Shown: positions 1 through 7,490 of the stretch, piece by piece | Layout: the number at the start of each line of letters is the position of its first letter | How positions within the stretch are numbered: position 1 is the stretch's first letter | From: Phoronis ovalis | Lineage: Eukaryota; Phoronida; Phoronidae | DNA: 10,332 nt | NCBI GenBank assembly: GCA_028565635.1 | Contig: JAOXYB010064946.1 | Span: 1-10,332 of the forward strand | Direction: 5' to 3' | Translations under genes and position numbers: made by a program | The notes under the pieces: generated by a model | The model's input: only the letters and a program-made list of their open reading frames with translations | Databases searched by the model: none | Told to the model about the DNA's origin: nothing

Positions 1-79
1 TACCTAAAGCCAAAATTTTGGATTGGGTTCCGCGGCACATCCCCGTAGTCAAAAAACCTTGAGTACCCCCCCCCGGGGT
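1..79 (-). repeat. Edge of a dispersed repeat bounded by a C/G run
   Basis: Nine C followed by four G (66-78) close a patch that is more GC- and CpG-rich than its surroundings, read toward the window start on the minus strand. Similar C/G-run edges occur at 8065-8074 and 9398-9409. The style resembles CCCGGGGG-edged nonautonomous repeats that I know from several marine invertebrate genomes. The family assignment is inference; the other end lies outside the window. Confidence 0.45.
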
Positions 80-716
80 CCTTCCACAGGCTATGTCTGT
101 CCCCGTGTCTATCATCCTTGCCTGGATGTATCACTCGAAGAAAGTCGGCACTATATTGACCTCACTGTCAAAAGAACCAAAAGTCGTGAATAAATTAATC
201 GAAAATAATAAATAACCTACTTGATAATTAAAAAAATAGACATGAAATATATAACTCATCATTCATTCCGTCTGTGGTTCAACCTAGCTGGTTTACCAAA
301 AACATGACACCTACAAAACGACCGTACATTTAGAAACTTTTTGCTATTAGTCACATGAAGGAAAAAGGTTTAATTCTCGATACAGAGTTTTATATATCCT
401 AGTAGTTTCTATACAGACTATAATTATATCTTATTAATTCTTAGTTCGAGTCTAAAAATTGTTTTAGAATTAATGATGTCATCACAATGCATGCGGGGAT
501 CCAGCCAAATAAATTACCGTCGGGAAATAAATAAAATCAATTTCACCTTTCCCTTCTGGACGTGCATACAATAAAGAAGTAAATCAATACAAAAAACACT
601 TTTTTAACTGGGACATAGTAACAGTACATTACAATAATCAGAATAATAAAAAAAAATCCAGCAGGACTTATAGTCCAGTCAGTCGCTGGAGTTACGTCCC
701 TTTGGGGTACCTGGCT
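80..716. other. Upstream flank with no recognised gene
   Basis: AT-rich DNA without a convincing coding exon. A 96-codon minus-strand open frame at 543-833 overlaps annexin exon 1 and looks like chance: its composition is hydrophobic and low in complexity, and it matches no family I know. No clear TATA box sits at a useful distance from the start codon. A tRNA-like B-box word near 443-455 has no A box or acceptor stem. Confidence 0.5.
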
Positions 717-730
717 AATAGATGGCGCAC
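717..730 (+). promoter_or_regulatory. YY1-like ATGGCG box near the probable annexin transcription start
   Basis: The stretch AATAGATGGCGCAC lies 21 bases upstream of the start codon. Its core resembles the AAGATGGCGGC motif of YY1/pleiohomeotic, which in animals often sits just downstream of transcription starts in TATA-less promoters. If it works that way, the 5' UTR would be very short. This rests on one short motif, so confidence is low. Confidence 0.3.
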
Positions 731-750
731 CGAAATTCACAACATTCATC

Positions 751-771
751 ATGGCCGCTTCGTACACGGAG
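751..771 (+). CDS. Annexin coding exon 1 (start codon, residues 1-7)
   Basis: This exon encodes MAASYTE and ends GAG|GTATGT, a strong 5' splice site in phase 0. It joins exon 2, whose first residues GTIKP match the annexin GTV/GTI-P core, giving a short head as in annexin A5. The exon is too short to find by coding statistics. It is supported by start context (A at -3, G at +4), the donor, matching phase, and the fact that no other good start lies between here and exon 2. Ser4 and Thr6 are possible head phosphorylation sites, but that is only inference. A transcript sequence would settle it. Confidence 0.8.
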
Positions 772-3700
772 GTATGTGTAGATGTCTTGAAAACTTTTGC
801 CTTATTTTTGTAAGGAATAACAATATGTAACAAAGTTAATGTACATTTTGTAACATAAGTATAGGGGGTAAATGGGCCAGTGTTGTACTTTAAAGTTTAC
901 GAAAGTTTGGCAATGAACGGGTCATTCATTTCTGGTTGCTAATATAAACAAGCCCCTGTTTAATGAATTTAAATCAGTTATGATGCTTTAATTAGAGAGT
1001 ATAAACAAGTTGCGAAGCATAACGTATAACCGAAAAAAATGCTACATTTGTATTGTGTTATTAATAGCCAATACCTCGTTGTATTATCAAGCGTTATATC
1101 TTTACTGCCGAATTTAATCACTGTTTCTTTAAATCTAAAGCACATGATTGTTATTCATGCCCGGGATTATTGATTAATATCAAAACGAACATCATGTGTG
1201 TGCTAGATTAACAAATCCAGTGCCATTATCATGAGTAGAATACAAATGACATACAAATAAGTACTAAGTACACTTTTTGACCTTCATATCTTGAGCTCTT
1301 GCTGAACTGAATTTGTGGTCCATTGTTAGCATTATCGTGAAAAAGACACTAGAGATATGTAATCACTGAATAAGCTTTCAATAATAGCCAAAGTAGGCTA
1401 TGATACAAAGTCACATGATACTGGATCATATGTATTTCCTTCCATCATCTAGAAGCACAAAGAGCTGTCAAGACACAGCAAGAATATAGCTCTCTAGATT
1501 GATTTTTTTATAACCGTCTGATATAACCTTCCAGTTTGTGATGGCTGCTGTAGGATGCGAGGCAAGATAAATATTTAACATATTCTTCAGTTTGTCAAAT
1601 TAAGTGTGATATACCTCATGGGAAAGTTCTCATTTGTAATTTGCATTTGGTATACAGTTCACTTACTTTACATGCGAGGTAAACAAATTATGATTAGCTT
1701 ACTAGTCTTTAGTTGTATTTATAGGGAACTATTAAGCCTGCCACAGAATTTAATGATGAAGTGCAGGAGAAGGCAGCAAATTTTTTTCGGAAAGCTATGC
1801 AAGGTTTGGGTAAGTATGTTTTATGTGGAATCTTCTACTTTGTCTTGTTTAAAATACTCTTAAATGTATTATCATAATTATTCTGCAGGAGCCATAATTG
1901 TATAATTATTAGAAACATGCCAAATCCAAAATCAATGCCAAGGGTTTTTACCTAGTTGTTTTTAATTATTGACTTGTTTATTGATTTAGTACATGCATGA
2001 TATTAATGTGTTCGGATCATGGCTAAAGTTTAGAAAAATATATGACCTCCATTTTTGCAGGTACGGATGAGAAAGTTATCATTGATGTGTTAACAATGTA
2101 CTCGAATGCCCAACTACAGGATATTAAGAAAATGTACAAAACCATGTTTGGAAAAGTATGTTACATTTTATGCAGTTTGTGAAGACATGAGAAAAATAAA
2201 TCCTTTTTAAACGAGAATGACATGGAATTGAGGCTACATATTTTAGCTTGTACTCGTTTTGATCCGGGGAGGGGGATAACTTCCATAATTTTTACTCAGG
2301 TATGCTCTATCCAACCTATTAAATGTTTAATTGGCTTTCTGAAAAAAAAATCAAAAAACACATACACCTTTTCGAATTTTTTTTGGTCAAATGTCCCTGC
2401 ATGATTACACCCCCCCAAGATTTCCATATATTACTAAATTTATTAAGAAATTATTAAAAACAGATATATGTATAAATAGATATACCTTCATGCTCGAAAA
2501 CTGTACCCCTTTTCGTACGGATCGAGCTTCCCTGTGTACCTCGTTAATGAGAGTCATCCCTGGGAATTTTGATGCTTGTTGTAGTTTTGAAGTGATGGTA
2601 TACACATTAACCATGTACATGAATAGTAGGTAGGTATACTAAATAATTGCCACAGTTGTAGGAAATGTACAACAATCCAAAAACATTCAGTTACTAATAG
2701 GACACTTTCTAATTGCAATTTATCAAGTGTTGCCACTAGGGGATATGTGTGTAAATCTCTATCATACAAAATAGGAATTTTATGATCAAATTTGTATTTA
2801 GCCTGCTATGAAATAAATAACTTGACTATCTAAAAAATTTGAAAATGACATAATAAACTAAGCGATTTGAGAACAATAAGATTCAACCAAGATTACCTAC
2901 TTCTAATCATTAGGCTAATCCTTAAATCTAAAATTTTCGAACACTATATACCGCTCTGGAGGAAATTTTAACTATAGGTAGGGTAAAATAATGCCATAAT
3001 AATTTGTCTTGCTATTCTAATCAAACCTTGTTTTAGGACATAACTGAAGATCTGAGTTCTGAACTATCTGGATTGTTTGAGCAAGCTGTCAAGGATAGAC
3101 TTGTTTCTTCAAGAATGTACGATGCCTTGTGTCTTCGTAAAGCAATGGAGGTAAAGTTAAACATATTGCTTGCAGTTCATGTGACATATCCCAAAAACAA
3201 TGCATAAAAATTAAAGCTTTAGGGAAGTTTGTTAAACAGTTAAAATTTCTTATTTTCAGGGTGCAGGAACTGATGAACAAACTTTGATAGACATTTTGTG
3301 TGCAACCTCAAATGCCGAAATCAATGAAACAAAAGCAGCATATAAACAAGGTATTTTTAAAAATTAAATTTTCAGCAATATTGCTTTCTCTGCTGGACAT
3401 TATTTAGCTATATGCTAAACCTGTAGTGTGTTTTGTAAGACGTTTACTATTGCTATATTTATAATATAATTGTAAAGTGGTCAAATTTGGCATTGTTCAG
3501 CTATATATATATATATAGACCACAAGTCCATAAAAAAAAGATGGTTTCCCACCAGTCCTAGACATGCTGATGGTTCAGTTACGGAAAGTCTTTAATTTTG
3601 TTATTATTATTCAATTTCCCAAAGTTTTAAAAGCATTTCAGTAAAAAGTGAAAAATCTATTTCACATTTTTGTAGCTTTTGACCGTGATCTGGAACAAGA

Positions 3701-6158
3701 TATCACTGATGAGTGCAGCAGCCACTTGAAGAGAATTTTAATCTCACAACTTCAAGGAAATCGAGATGAAAGTGTTGAAGTTGACGAAGAAAAGGTTAAT
3801 CAAGATGCGCAAGAGTTGCATGATGTAAGTGTATTATATGAAAGGCATGTGTCAAATGTAACACAGCAAATACTCAAGACATGAATGAAAGTTATATTTT
3901 CTGAGCTGATTTATTTATTCCATGATCCTAGGAATAGGTTTTTTTGTAAGAACCGGTTACAGTCAGATTGTTTAATCATTTTGGTCTTTTTTCGTTTGTG
4001 GTCTAGTGTTTTCCAATTAATTCACTACATATTATTACACAGGCTGGTGAGCTACAAATTGGAACAGATGAATCCGTATTTAACAAGATTCTAGCAGCAC
4101 GGAGTTATCCTCATCTGAAGGCAATGTTTGAAGCCTATAAAAAGATCTCTGGGAAAGAAATTGAGGAAACAATTACATCAGAAACCAGTGGTGACATTCA
4201 AACAGCTTATCTGACAATCAGTAGGTCTTGACTAGCCTAGAATTTTAATAGCATGTACTGTATGGTACATTACAGACTGTCTGACAACAGCAAACGTTTG
4301 TGATGACAATTAAATGATGAAATTAGCAATTAATATTCCTTTTTTGCAGTATCAACAATTGAAATATATAATTACATTTATCTAAGTTATCTATATTAAG
4401 TACACTGGAATTACAAAATATTATACTATATAATTATGTTAACATTTTTGAAATTTCGTGTTGCAAATTTGAAATGCATGCCATGATGAGCAAGTGGCAA
4501 AATGTTATCCTGGATAATTTAATTCAACAAAATCTTTACTAGCTAATAATCATTTCCATATCATCATGATCTTTCATACACAGAAGTATGTTCCACACTT
4601 ATTAGTGAGATCCCTTAGTTTTTATCTGCAGTATATTATTCTCGTGTATTTCAGCCAAGTTTACTCGTCTCCCTCAAGGCTACTTTGCTGAGTGTCTGCA
4701 TAAAGCTATCAAAGGAGCAGGTACAGATGACAGCACACTCATTCGACTCATCATATCTCACTGTGAGGTTAGTCAACATTTGACCTATTGAAAGACGTGC
4801 CTTAATAAGAAATTTTGTACAAAAGCTCGGCAAATAATCCACACCAGATGCATATCTCTTGGGTCCTTCCCATATTGTAGCATTTTATAGCAGCTGATTA
4901 GTGTAAACTTTCCTTGTTCCCAGGTTATACCAAAAAATGCCCTGTACACGTTTTGCCACGTAAAATTTCCTGGTAAAATACTAGGAATTCAAAGTACATA
5001 CTTACTAGTAGATCAATTGCAATAATAGCAAAAATGTAATAACCTGCATTTTTAAAAGCTGAAGTGGCATAAATGTAGCCGCACTAGACGATAGCGACAA
5101 CAATTAGCAACGTACCACAGGAAACTTCCTGAGCTTTAAAACATTAAAAGATGATTCAGTTGAGCTACTCTTTGTTTTATAATGTTTAAAGAATCAAATT
5201 TTTGCGATAACTTTAGGAAAAACAAAAAGTCCACTAAAAAAAACATACGGCAGAAAAGTGAAAACGGGATGACCTAATAGGAAATAGTGCAATTAATTCA
5301 AATTTTAGCAATACAGTTTCTCACAAAAAATGCAGCAACTATTGGGTGACAATTTTACATTGAAAAACATTATTCTTGCCAGATATCGCTGCACACAGCT
5401 AAGCAGGTAGCTAGAACAGCCTGATCTTTTCAGAAGATACATGTACATGATTGTTCTGTATAATTATGTTATTTAACAGGAAGTTGTATGATGTTCATTT
5501 TAAGAAATGTGCATATAATTATGATTAATATGTTTTAAATCTAGTTTCATGTAATTTTAAAATAGATTCAATAAATAAATGTTTCTTGCATCCATGGATA
5601 ATGCAAAATAAAAAACAATGTACCAGGCAAGTAATGAGATATGGTCACCCCCTTAAAAGCTGCATTTCTAATAGCCATAATTAGATAATAAATAAAGGCC
5701 GGCGGCGCGCGCGGTTCTTTATCTGGACACTGCAGGTCAGAATGCAAATGAAGGCAGTACCTATCACATGTCAAAATCCCATGTAACACTGTGTGGCTGA
5801 GTATACTGTTTTTCAATGTTAAATTGTCGTCCAACAGTGTTAGCATTTATTTGTGTCGGAGAAACTGTGTATTGCAAAAATTTGAAATGTACTATTTCAT
5901 ATTAGGTCACCATCCCATTTTCACTTTGTTTTAGCGGACATTTCGTTTTTCCTTAAGTTATCCCAAAAATTCTATTCTTTAAACATTATGTAACAAAGAG
6001 CAGTAATGTAAGATTTTTTTCTTATACAGGTTGACATGGTGGAGATCAAGAAACTATTTGAATCCATGTATAGCAAGAGCTTGGAGGCATGGATTGAAGA
6101 CGACTGTAGTGGAGATTATGGAAAACTTCTTCTCCGTCTGGTGACAGAGAATAGATAA
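751..6158 (+). CDS. ANX: Annexin, four-repeat calcium-dependent phospholipid-binding protein (9 coding exons, complete)
   Basis: The coding sequence joins 751-771, 1725-1809, 2061-2155, 3037-3150, 3260-3350, 3676-3824, 4043-4220, 4655-4767 and 6030-6158. It is 975 bases long and encodes 324 residues, close to the roughly 320 of annexin A5. Seen: repeat 1 has MQGLGTDE (32-39), repeat 2 MEGAGTDE (104-111), repeat 3 GELQIGTDE (187-195) and repeat 4 IKGAGTDD (263-270). Acidic residues E76, E148, E232 and D307 each lie 40 positions after the loop glycine, so all four type II calcium sites look intact. The head before repeat 1 is only about 15 residues, with no signal peptide or membrane segment. 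From the family: annexins are cytosolic and bind acidic phospholipids when calcium rises, acting in membrane organisation, trafficking and repair. The start at 751 has A at -3 and G at +4, and an in-frame stop at 619-621 lies upstream with no ATG between. The symbol is a family label only; I cannot name an ortholog. Confidence 0.95.
772..1724 (+). other. Annexin intron 1 (953 bases)
   Basis: GTATGT to TATAG, phase 0, between the head exon and repeat 1. No repeat or coding potential stands out. The 85-codon open frame at 1606-1863 runs across the acceptor and reads exon 2 in the wrong frame. As the first intron of the gene it could hold enhancers, but nothing in the sequence shows one. Confidence 0.8.
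1725..1809 (+). CDS. Annexin coding exon 2 (start of repeat 1)
   Basis: Residues 8-35 plus the first base of Gly36. The exon runs from the acceptor TTTATAG to the donor GTAAGT. It carries GTIKPATEFN and then RKAMQGLG, the end of helix A and the first calcium loop of repeat 1. It ends in phase 1 inside the GLG|T loop, an intron position shared with vertebrate annexins as I know them. The in-frame ATG at 1606 upstream leads into hydrophobic intron sequence and is not used. Confidence 0.93.
2061..2155 (+). CDS. Annexin coding exon 3 (rest of repeat 1 helices A-C)
   Basis: Residues 36-67, bounded by TTTTGCAG and GTATGT. The exon is 95 bases long, the same as the matching exon in vertebrate annexins. 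It encodes GTDEKVIIDVLTMYSNAQ and then a helix ending KTMFGK, the typical annexin pattern of GTDE, II, L, and SNAQ, where vertebrate annexins have SNAQ or a similar motif. Confidence 0.95.
2156..3036 (+). other. Annexin intron 3 (881 bases) with probable old repeat material
   Basis: GTATGT to TTTTAG, phase 0. The part from about 2255 to 2620 differs from its surroundings: it has G-rich (2264-2276) and C-rich (2409-2416) runs, A and T runs, and a more GC-balanced section around 2505-2580. Short open frames on both strands overlap here (2222-2404, 2391-2633, 2405-2620, 2554-2769) and none resembles a protein family. I read it as decayed repeat sequence. Confidence 0.5.
3037..3150 (+). CDS. Annexin coding exon 4 (end of repeat 1, start of repeat 2)
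   Basis: Residues 68-105 in phase 0, from TTTTAG to GTAAAG. The exon is 114 bases, again the size of the vertebrate counterpart. It begins DITEDLSSELSG, where E76 caps the first calcium site, and includes the YDA motif (95-97) that opens repeat 2. It ends RKAME just before the GAGTDE loop. Confidence 0.95.
3260..3350 (+). CDS. Annexin coding exon 5 (repeat 2 calcium loop)
   Basis: Residues 106-135 plus one base of Ala136, from TTTTCAG to GTATTT. The exon is 91 bases, matching the vertebrate exon of that size. It encodes GAGTDEQTLIDILCATSNAE, the second type II calcium loop and helix B. The intron before it is only 109 bases, the shortest in the gene. Confidence 0.95.
3351..3675 (+). other. 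Annexin intron 5 (325 bases) with a TA microsatellite
   Basis: GTATTT to TTGTAG, phase 1. Positions 3502-3517 are eight TA repeats, framed as GC(TA)nGAC. Otherwise the intron is plain AT-rich sequence. Confidence 0.85.
3676..3824 (+). CDS. Annexin coding exon 6 (end of repeat 2 and the repeat 2-3 linker)
   Basis: Residues 136-185, from TTTGTAG to GTAAGT. It holds DRDLEQDITDEC, where E148 is the acidic partner of the second calcium site. The usual DTSG context is ECSS here. A conserved linker helix containing QGNRDE (162-167) and NQDAQEL (177-183) follows. The exon is larger than any single vertebrate exon in this region and appears to correspond to two of them plus 12 bases. An ATG at 3648 upstream reads in frame into this exon, but it lies in the intron 5 tract and the splice acceptor explains the frame better. 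Confidence 0.94.
4043..4220 (+). CDS. Annexin coding exon 7 (repeat 3)
   Basis: Residues 186-244 plus one base of Thr245, from TTACACAG to GTAGGT. It encodes AGELQIGTDESVFNKILAAR, the repeat 3 loop, and then ISGKEIEETITSETSGD, where E232 completes the third calcium site. In annexin A5 the loop residue before GTDE is a tryptophan that meets the membrane; here the position is Ile191. Confidence 0.95.
4221..4654 (+). other. Annexin intron 7 (434 bases)
   Basis: GTAGGT to TTTCAG, phase 1. AT-rich, with no repeat or coding signal that I can support. Confidence 0.85.
4655..4767 (+). CDS. Annexin coding exon 8 (repeat 4 loop)
   Basis: Residue Thr245 (split) to Glu282, from ATTTCAG to GTTAGT. It encodes the repeat 3-4 connector (FTRLPQGYFAE) and then IKGAGTDDSTLIRLIISHCE, the fourth calcium loop and helix B. 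In vertebrates an intron falls just before the GAGTDD loop; here it is absent and the exon runs on to an intron at Glu282|Val283. Confidence 0.95.
5164..5374 (+). repeat. Left arm of the intron 8 inverted repeat
   Basis: Read forward, this arm matches the reverse complement of 5803-6003 over nearly its full length, in order, with small gaps. Shared words include ATAATGTTTAAAGAAT (5179-5194), GATAACTT, GGAAAAAC, GACCTAATA and CATTGAAAAAC. By eye roughly four in five bases agree. It could be one end of a foldback or MITE-like element, or one of two oppositely inserted copies of a repeat. Confidence 0.85.
5375..5802. repeat. Spacer between the inverted arms, with an all-G/C patch
   Basis: These 428 bases would form the loop of a foldback. 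They encode nothing recognisable. Positions 5697-5714 are 18 bases of only G and C (GGCCGGCGGCGCGCGCGG), containing alternating GC at 5705-5712, in a sharply AT-rich setting. This may be the internal part of a nonautonomous transposon. Confidence 0.5.
5803..6003 (-). repeat. Right arm of the intron 8 inverted repeat
   Basis: Reverse complement of 5164-5374. Its outer end has AACAAAGAG, the counterpart of CTCTTTGTT at the left arm's outer end. It stops about 26 bases before the exon 9 acceptor, so the branch point of intron 8 probably lies in or beside this arm. Confidence 0.85.
6030..6158 (+). CDS. Annexin coding exon 9 (C-terminus and stop)
   Basis: Residues 283-324 and the TAA stop at 6156-6158. 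It begins after TTTTTTTCTTATACAG and encodes VDMVEIKKLFESMY, then IEDDCSGDYGKLLL, where D307 is the acidic partner of the fourth calcium site. The protein ends LRLVTENR, close to where annexin A5 ends. The acceptor lies only about 26 bases beyond the end of a long inverted-repeat arm. Confidence 0.95.
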   Translation, partial: VDMVEIKKLFESMYSKSLEAWIEDDCSGDYGKLLLRLVTENR

Positions 6159-6176
6159 ACCTGGAAAAATACTTTA

Positions 6177-6182
6177 AATAAA
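6177..6182 (+). terminator. Poly(A) signal AATAAA, first candidate
   Basis: AATAAA 18 bases after the stop codon. If used, the 3' UTR would be about 40 bases, which is short but possible. Confidence 0.35.
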
Positions 6183-6377
6183 TTACTTATTAGAGATTGA
6201 TATTACAAATGCCTGCTGAACACAGCTTTACAACTGCTTTCTAACTATTAATTTAAAAATAGAATTTTGAGTAAACTATTTTTGTACACCGCTTTATGTT
6301 TATTTCATAAAATTGTTATTTTGTTTATTATACCTATTTTCACCTATTGTCGAAAAGTTGTGACTTTGAGACTTCGA

Positions 6378-6383
6378 AATAAA
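6378..6383 (+). terminator. Poly(A) signal AATAAA, second candidate
   Basis: AATAAA about 220 bases after the stop. The downstream sequence includes TTGTGAAATTTTCTCTTTTC, a T-rich tract of the kind that helps cleavage. I consider this or the pair at 6538-6569 most likely. Confidence 0.5.
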
Positions 6384-6537
6384 TTTATATTCAACATATA
6401 ATTCAATATTTCACAAATTGTGAAATTTTCTCTTTTCATGCATGCTTTAATTATCACAGCTAAAGAACACAGATGTCAAATTAACCAGTATTTTAAATTT
6501 TTTTCTTATACAACATGCTATTTCATACTTTATGTAA

Positions 6538-6569
6538 AATAAAGCCTTATCTGCTATCTCACCAATAAA
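6538..6569 (+). terminator. Two poly(A) signals AATAAA close together, third and fourth candidates
   Basis: AATAAA at 6538-6543 and again at 6564-6569, followed by TTTGTTTTTATTGAGT and then a GT-bearing stretch, a good downstream element. The double signal makes this a plausible distal 3' end. Confidence 0.5.
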
Positions 6570-6590
6570 TTTGTTTTTATTGAGTCATGA

Positions 6591-6633
6591 TAGTGTTACA
6601 ACAAGTCCATAACACTGCTTTATGCCACAACCC
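6591..6633. other. Short link between the annexin 3' end and the repeat block
   Basis: No feature recognised. From 6634 the sequence belongs to a block that recurs at 8889. Confidence 0.4.
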
Positions 6634-7490
6634 TATAGATTATGGCATATATATAGTGACTTTGAATGGCAGTACACCCCGGATTCTAATCCAAGACAAA
6701 TTCAAAATATACAATAACTGTACCAGATAAACCATAACATAGCTAGATGATAAACCTTTAAAATTATTCTCCAAAAATATATCCTACAATTTCTCGAGTA
6801 TAATCCATTGTACATTAATCCCAATTTTACAGATCTTTATTTTATAACAAATCATAAGCACTTCCTCAAATATGACGAACTAAGCAGAAAACTTACCTTA
6901 TTTTGTACAGTCTTTTCTATAATTTTAATAAAACATGGATAGCGAAACATTTTCCATTCTTAAATTCTCTAGTACTATAAAATCTTTGAAAATACTTAAT
7001 TTATTCAATAAAAAACGTACCACTTCAATTCTTCTATGAAGAAAAATAACTATAAACCTCATTTATCCTTTCACATTAATATCTGCAATATGAACACTAC
7101 AGCTATCCCTATTAGAAACCTGTTCATGAAGAAAGCTCAAATGCCTGACTACATAAATATATATTTTGTTTTTATAGTACATTCTAAAAAAATTGAAATT
7201 CTGCTGATTTCACCCGTTTCATAAGCAAAGTATTTCGTCATTGTTTTTCATTATACTATTAGTCAGATTATTAAAAGCAAATTGTTTTTTTAATACATCA
7301 TAACATAAACATGTACTAATTTCTATGACATTAAGATGTACTAAGCAAATTCCTCTTCAATGACGCAATTAATAAACGGAATAAAGATATATATACTATT
7401 CAAATAGGCAAGGGCAAGGATTAAAATCACGAACTACATATGCATCTAACTTTAATTACATGTGACTTCTTAATGAAGGCTCAAACAAAA
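6634..7490 (+). repeat. Duplicated block, copy A
   Basis: The first 267 bases (6634-6900) match 8889-9162, starting at TATAGATTATGGCA in both and sharing GTGACTTTGAATGGCAGTAC. The last 44 bases (7447-7490) match 9438-9480, both with AATGAAGGCTCAAACAAA. The middle (about 6901-7446) has little clear match. Either this is an interspersed repeat present twice with a diverged interior, or a local duplication followed by insertions and losses. The 62-codon frame at 7036-7224 inside it is not coding by any sign I can see. Confidence 0.75.

Larger units (their letters stand above)
4768..6029 (+). other. Annexin intron 8 (1262 bases), the longest
   Basis: GTTAGT to TTATACAG, phase 0, between Glu282 and Val283. 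More than half of it is a foldback structure: two inverted arms and the 428 bases between them. The section 4768-5160 shows nothing I recognise. The 92-codon minus-strand frame at 5568-5846 lies partly in the spacer and partly in the right arm, and has no family features. Confidence 0.85.
6159..6590 (+). other. Annexin 3' UTR region
   Basis: AT-rich sequence between the stop codon and the last good AATAAA. Its end depends on which poly(A) signal is used. A perfect 19-base palindrome, with ATTTCACAA facing TTGTGAAAT, lies at 6408-6426, 25 bases after the second signal. Confidence 0.6.

Noticed and set aside
441-460. TTAGTTCGAGTCT, resembling a tRNA or SINE B box.
   Set aside because: No A box at the right distance upstream and no acceptor stem can be paired.
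543-833. 96-codon minus-strand open frame over annexin exon 1.
   Set aside because: It overlaps a better supported exon, is rich in hydrophobic low-complexity residues from AT-rich DNA, and has no recognisable domain.
1606-1863. 85-codon plus-strand frame, considered as an alternative first exon.
   Set aside because: It reads exon 2 in a different frame from the annexin repeat and consists mainly of intron sequence; the real frame starts at the acceptor at 1725.
2222-2769. Overlapping open frames on both strands in intron 3, considered as a nested gene or transposon protein.
   Set aside because: All are under 81 codons, overlap one another, and show no domain motif; the sequence looks like decayed non-coding repeat.
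3885-4094. 69-codon plus-strand frame between annexin exons 6 and 7.
   Set aside because: It is intron 6 plus exon 7 in the wrong frame; the GT at 3825 and the AG at 4041-4042 explain the annexin reading exactly.
5568-5846. 92-codon minus-strand frame in intron 8, considered as a protein of the foldback element.
   Set aside because: It crosses from the spacer into the right arm and the mirrored left arm does not keep a comparable frame; no transposase motif is visible.
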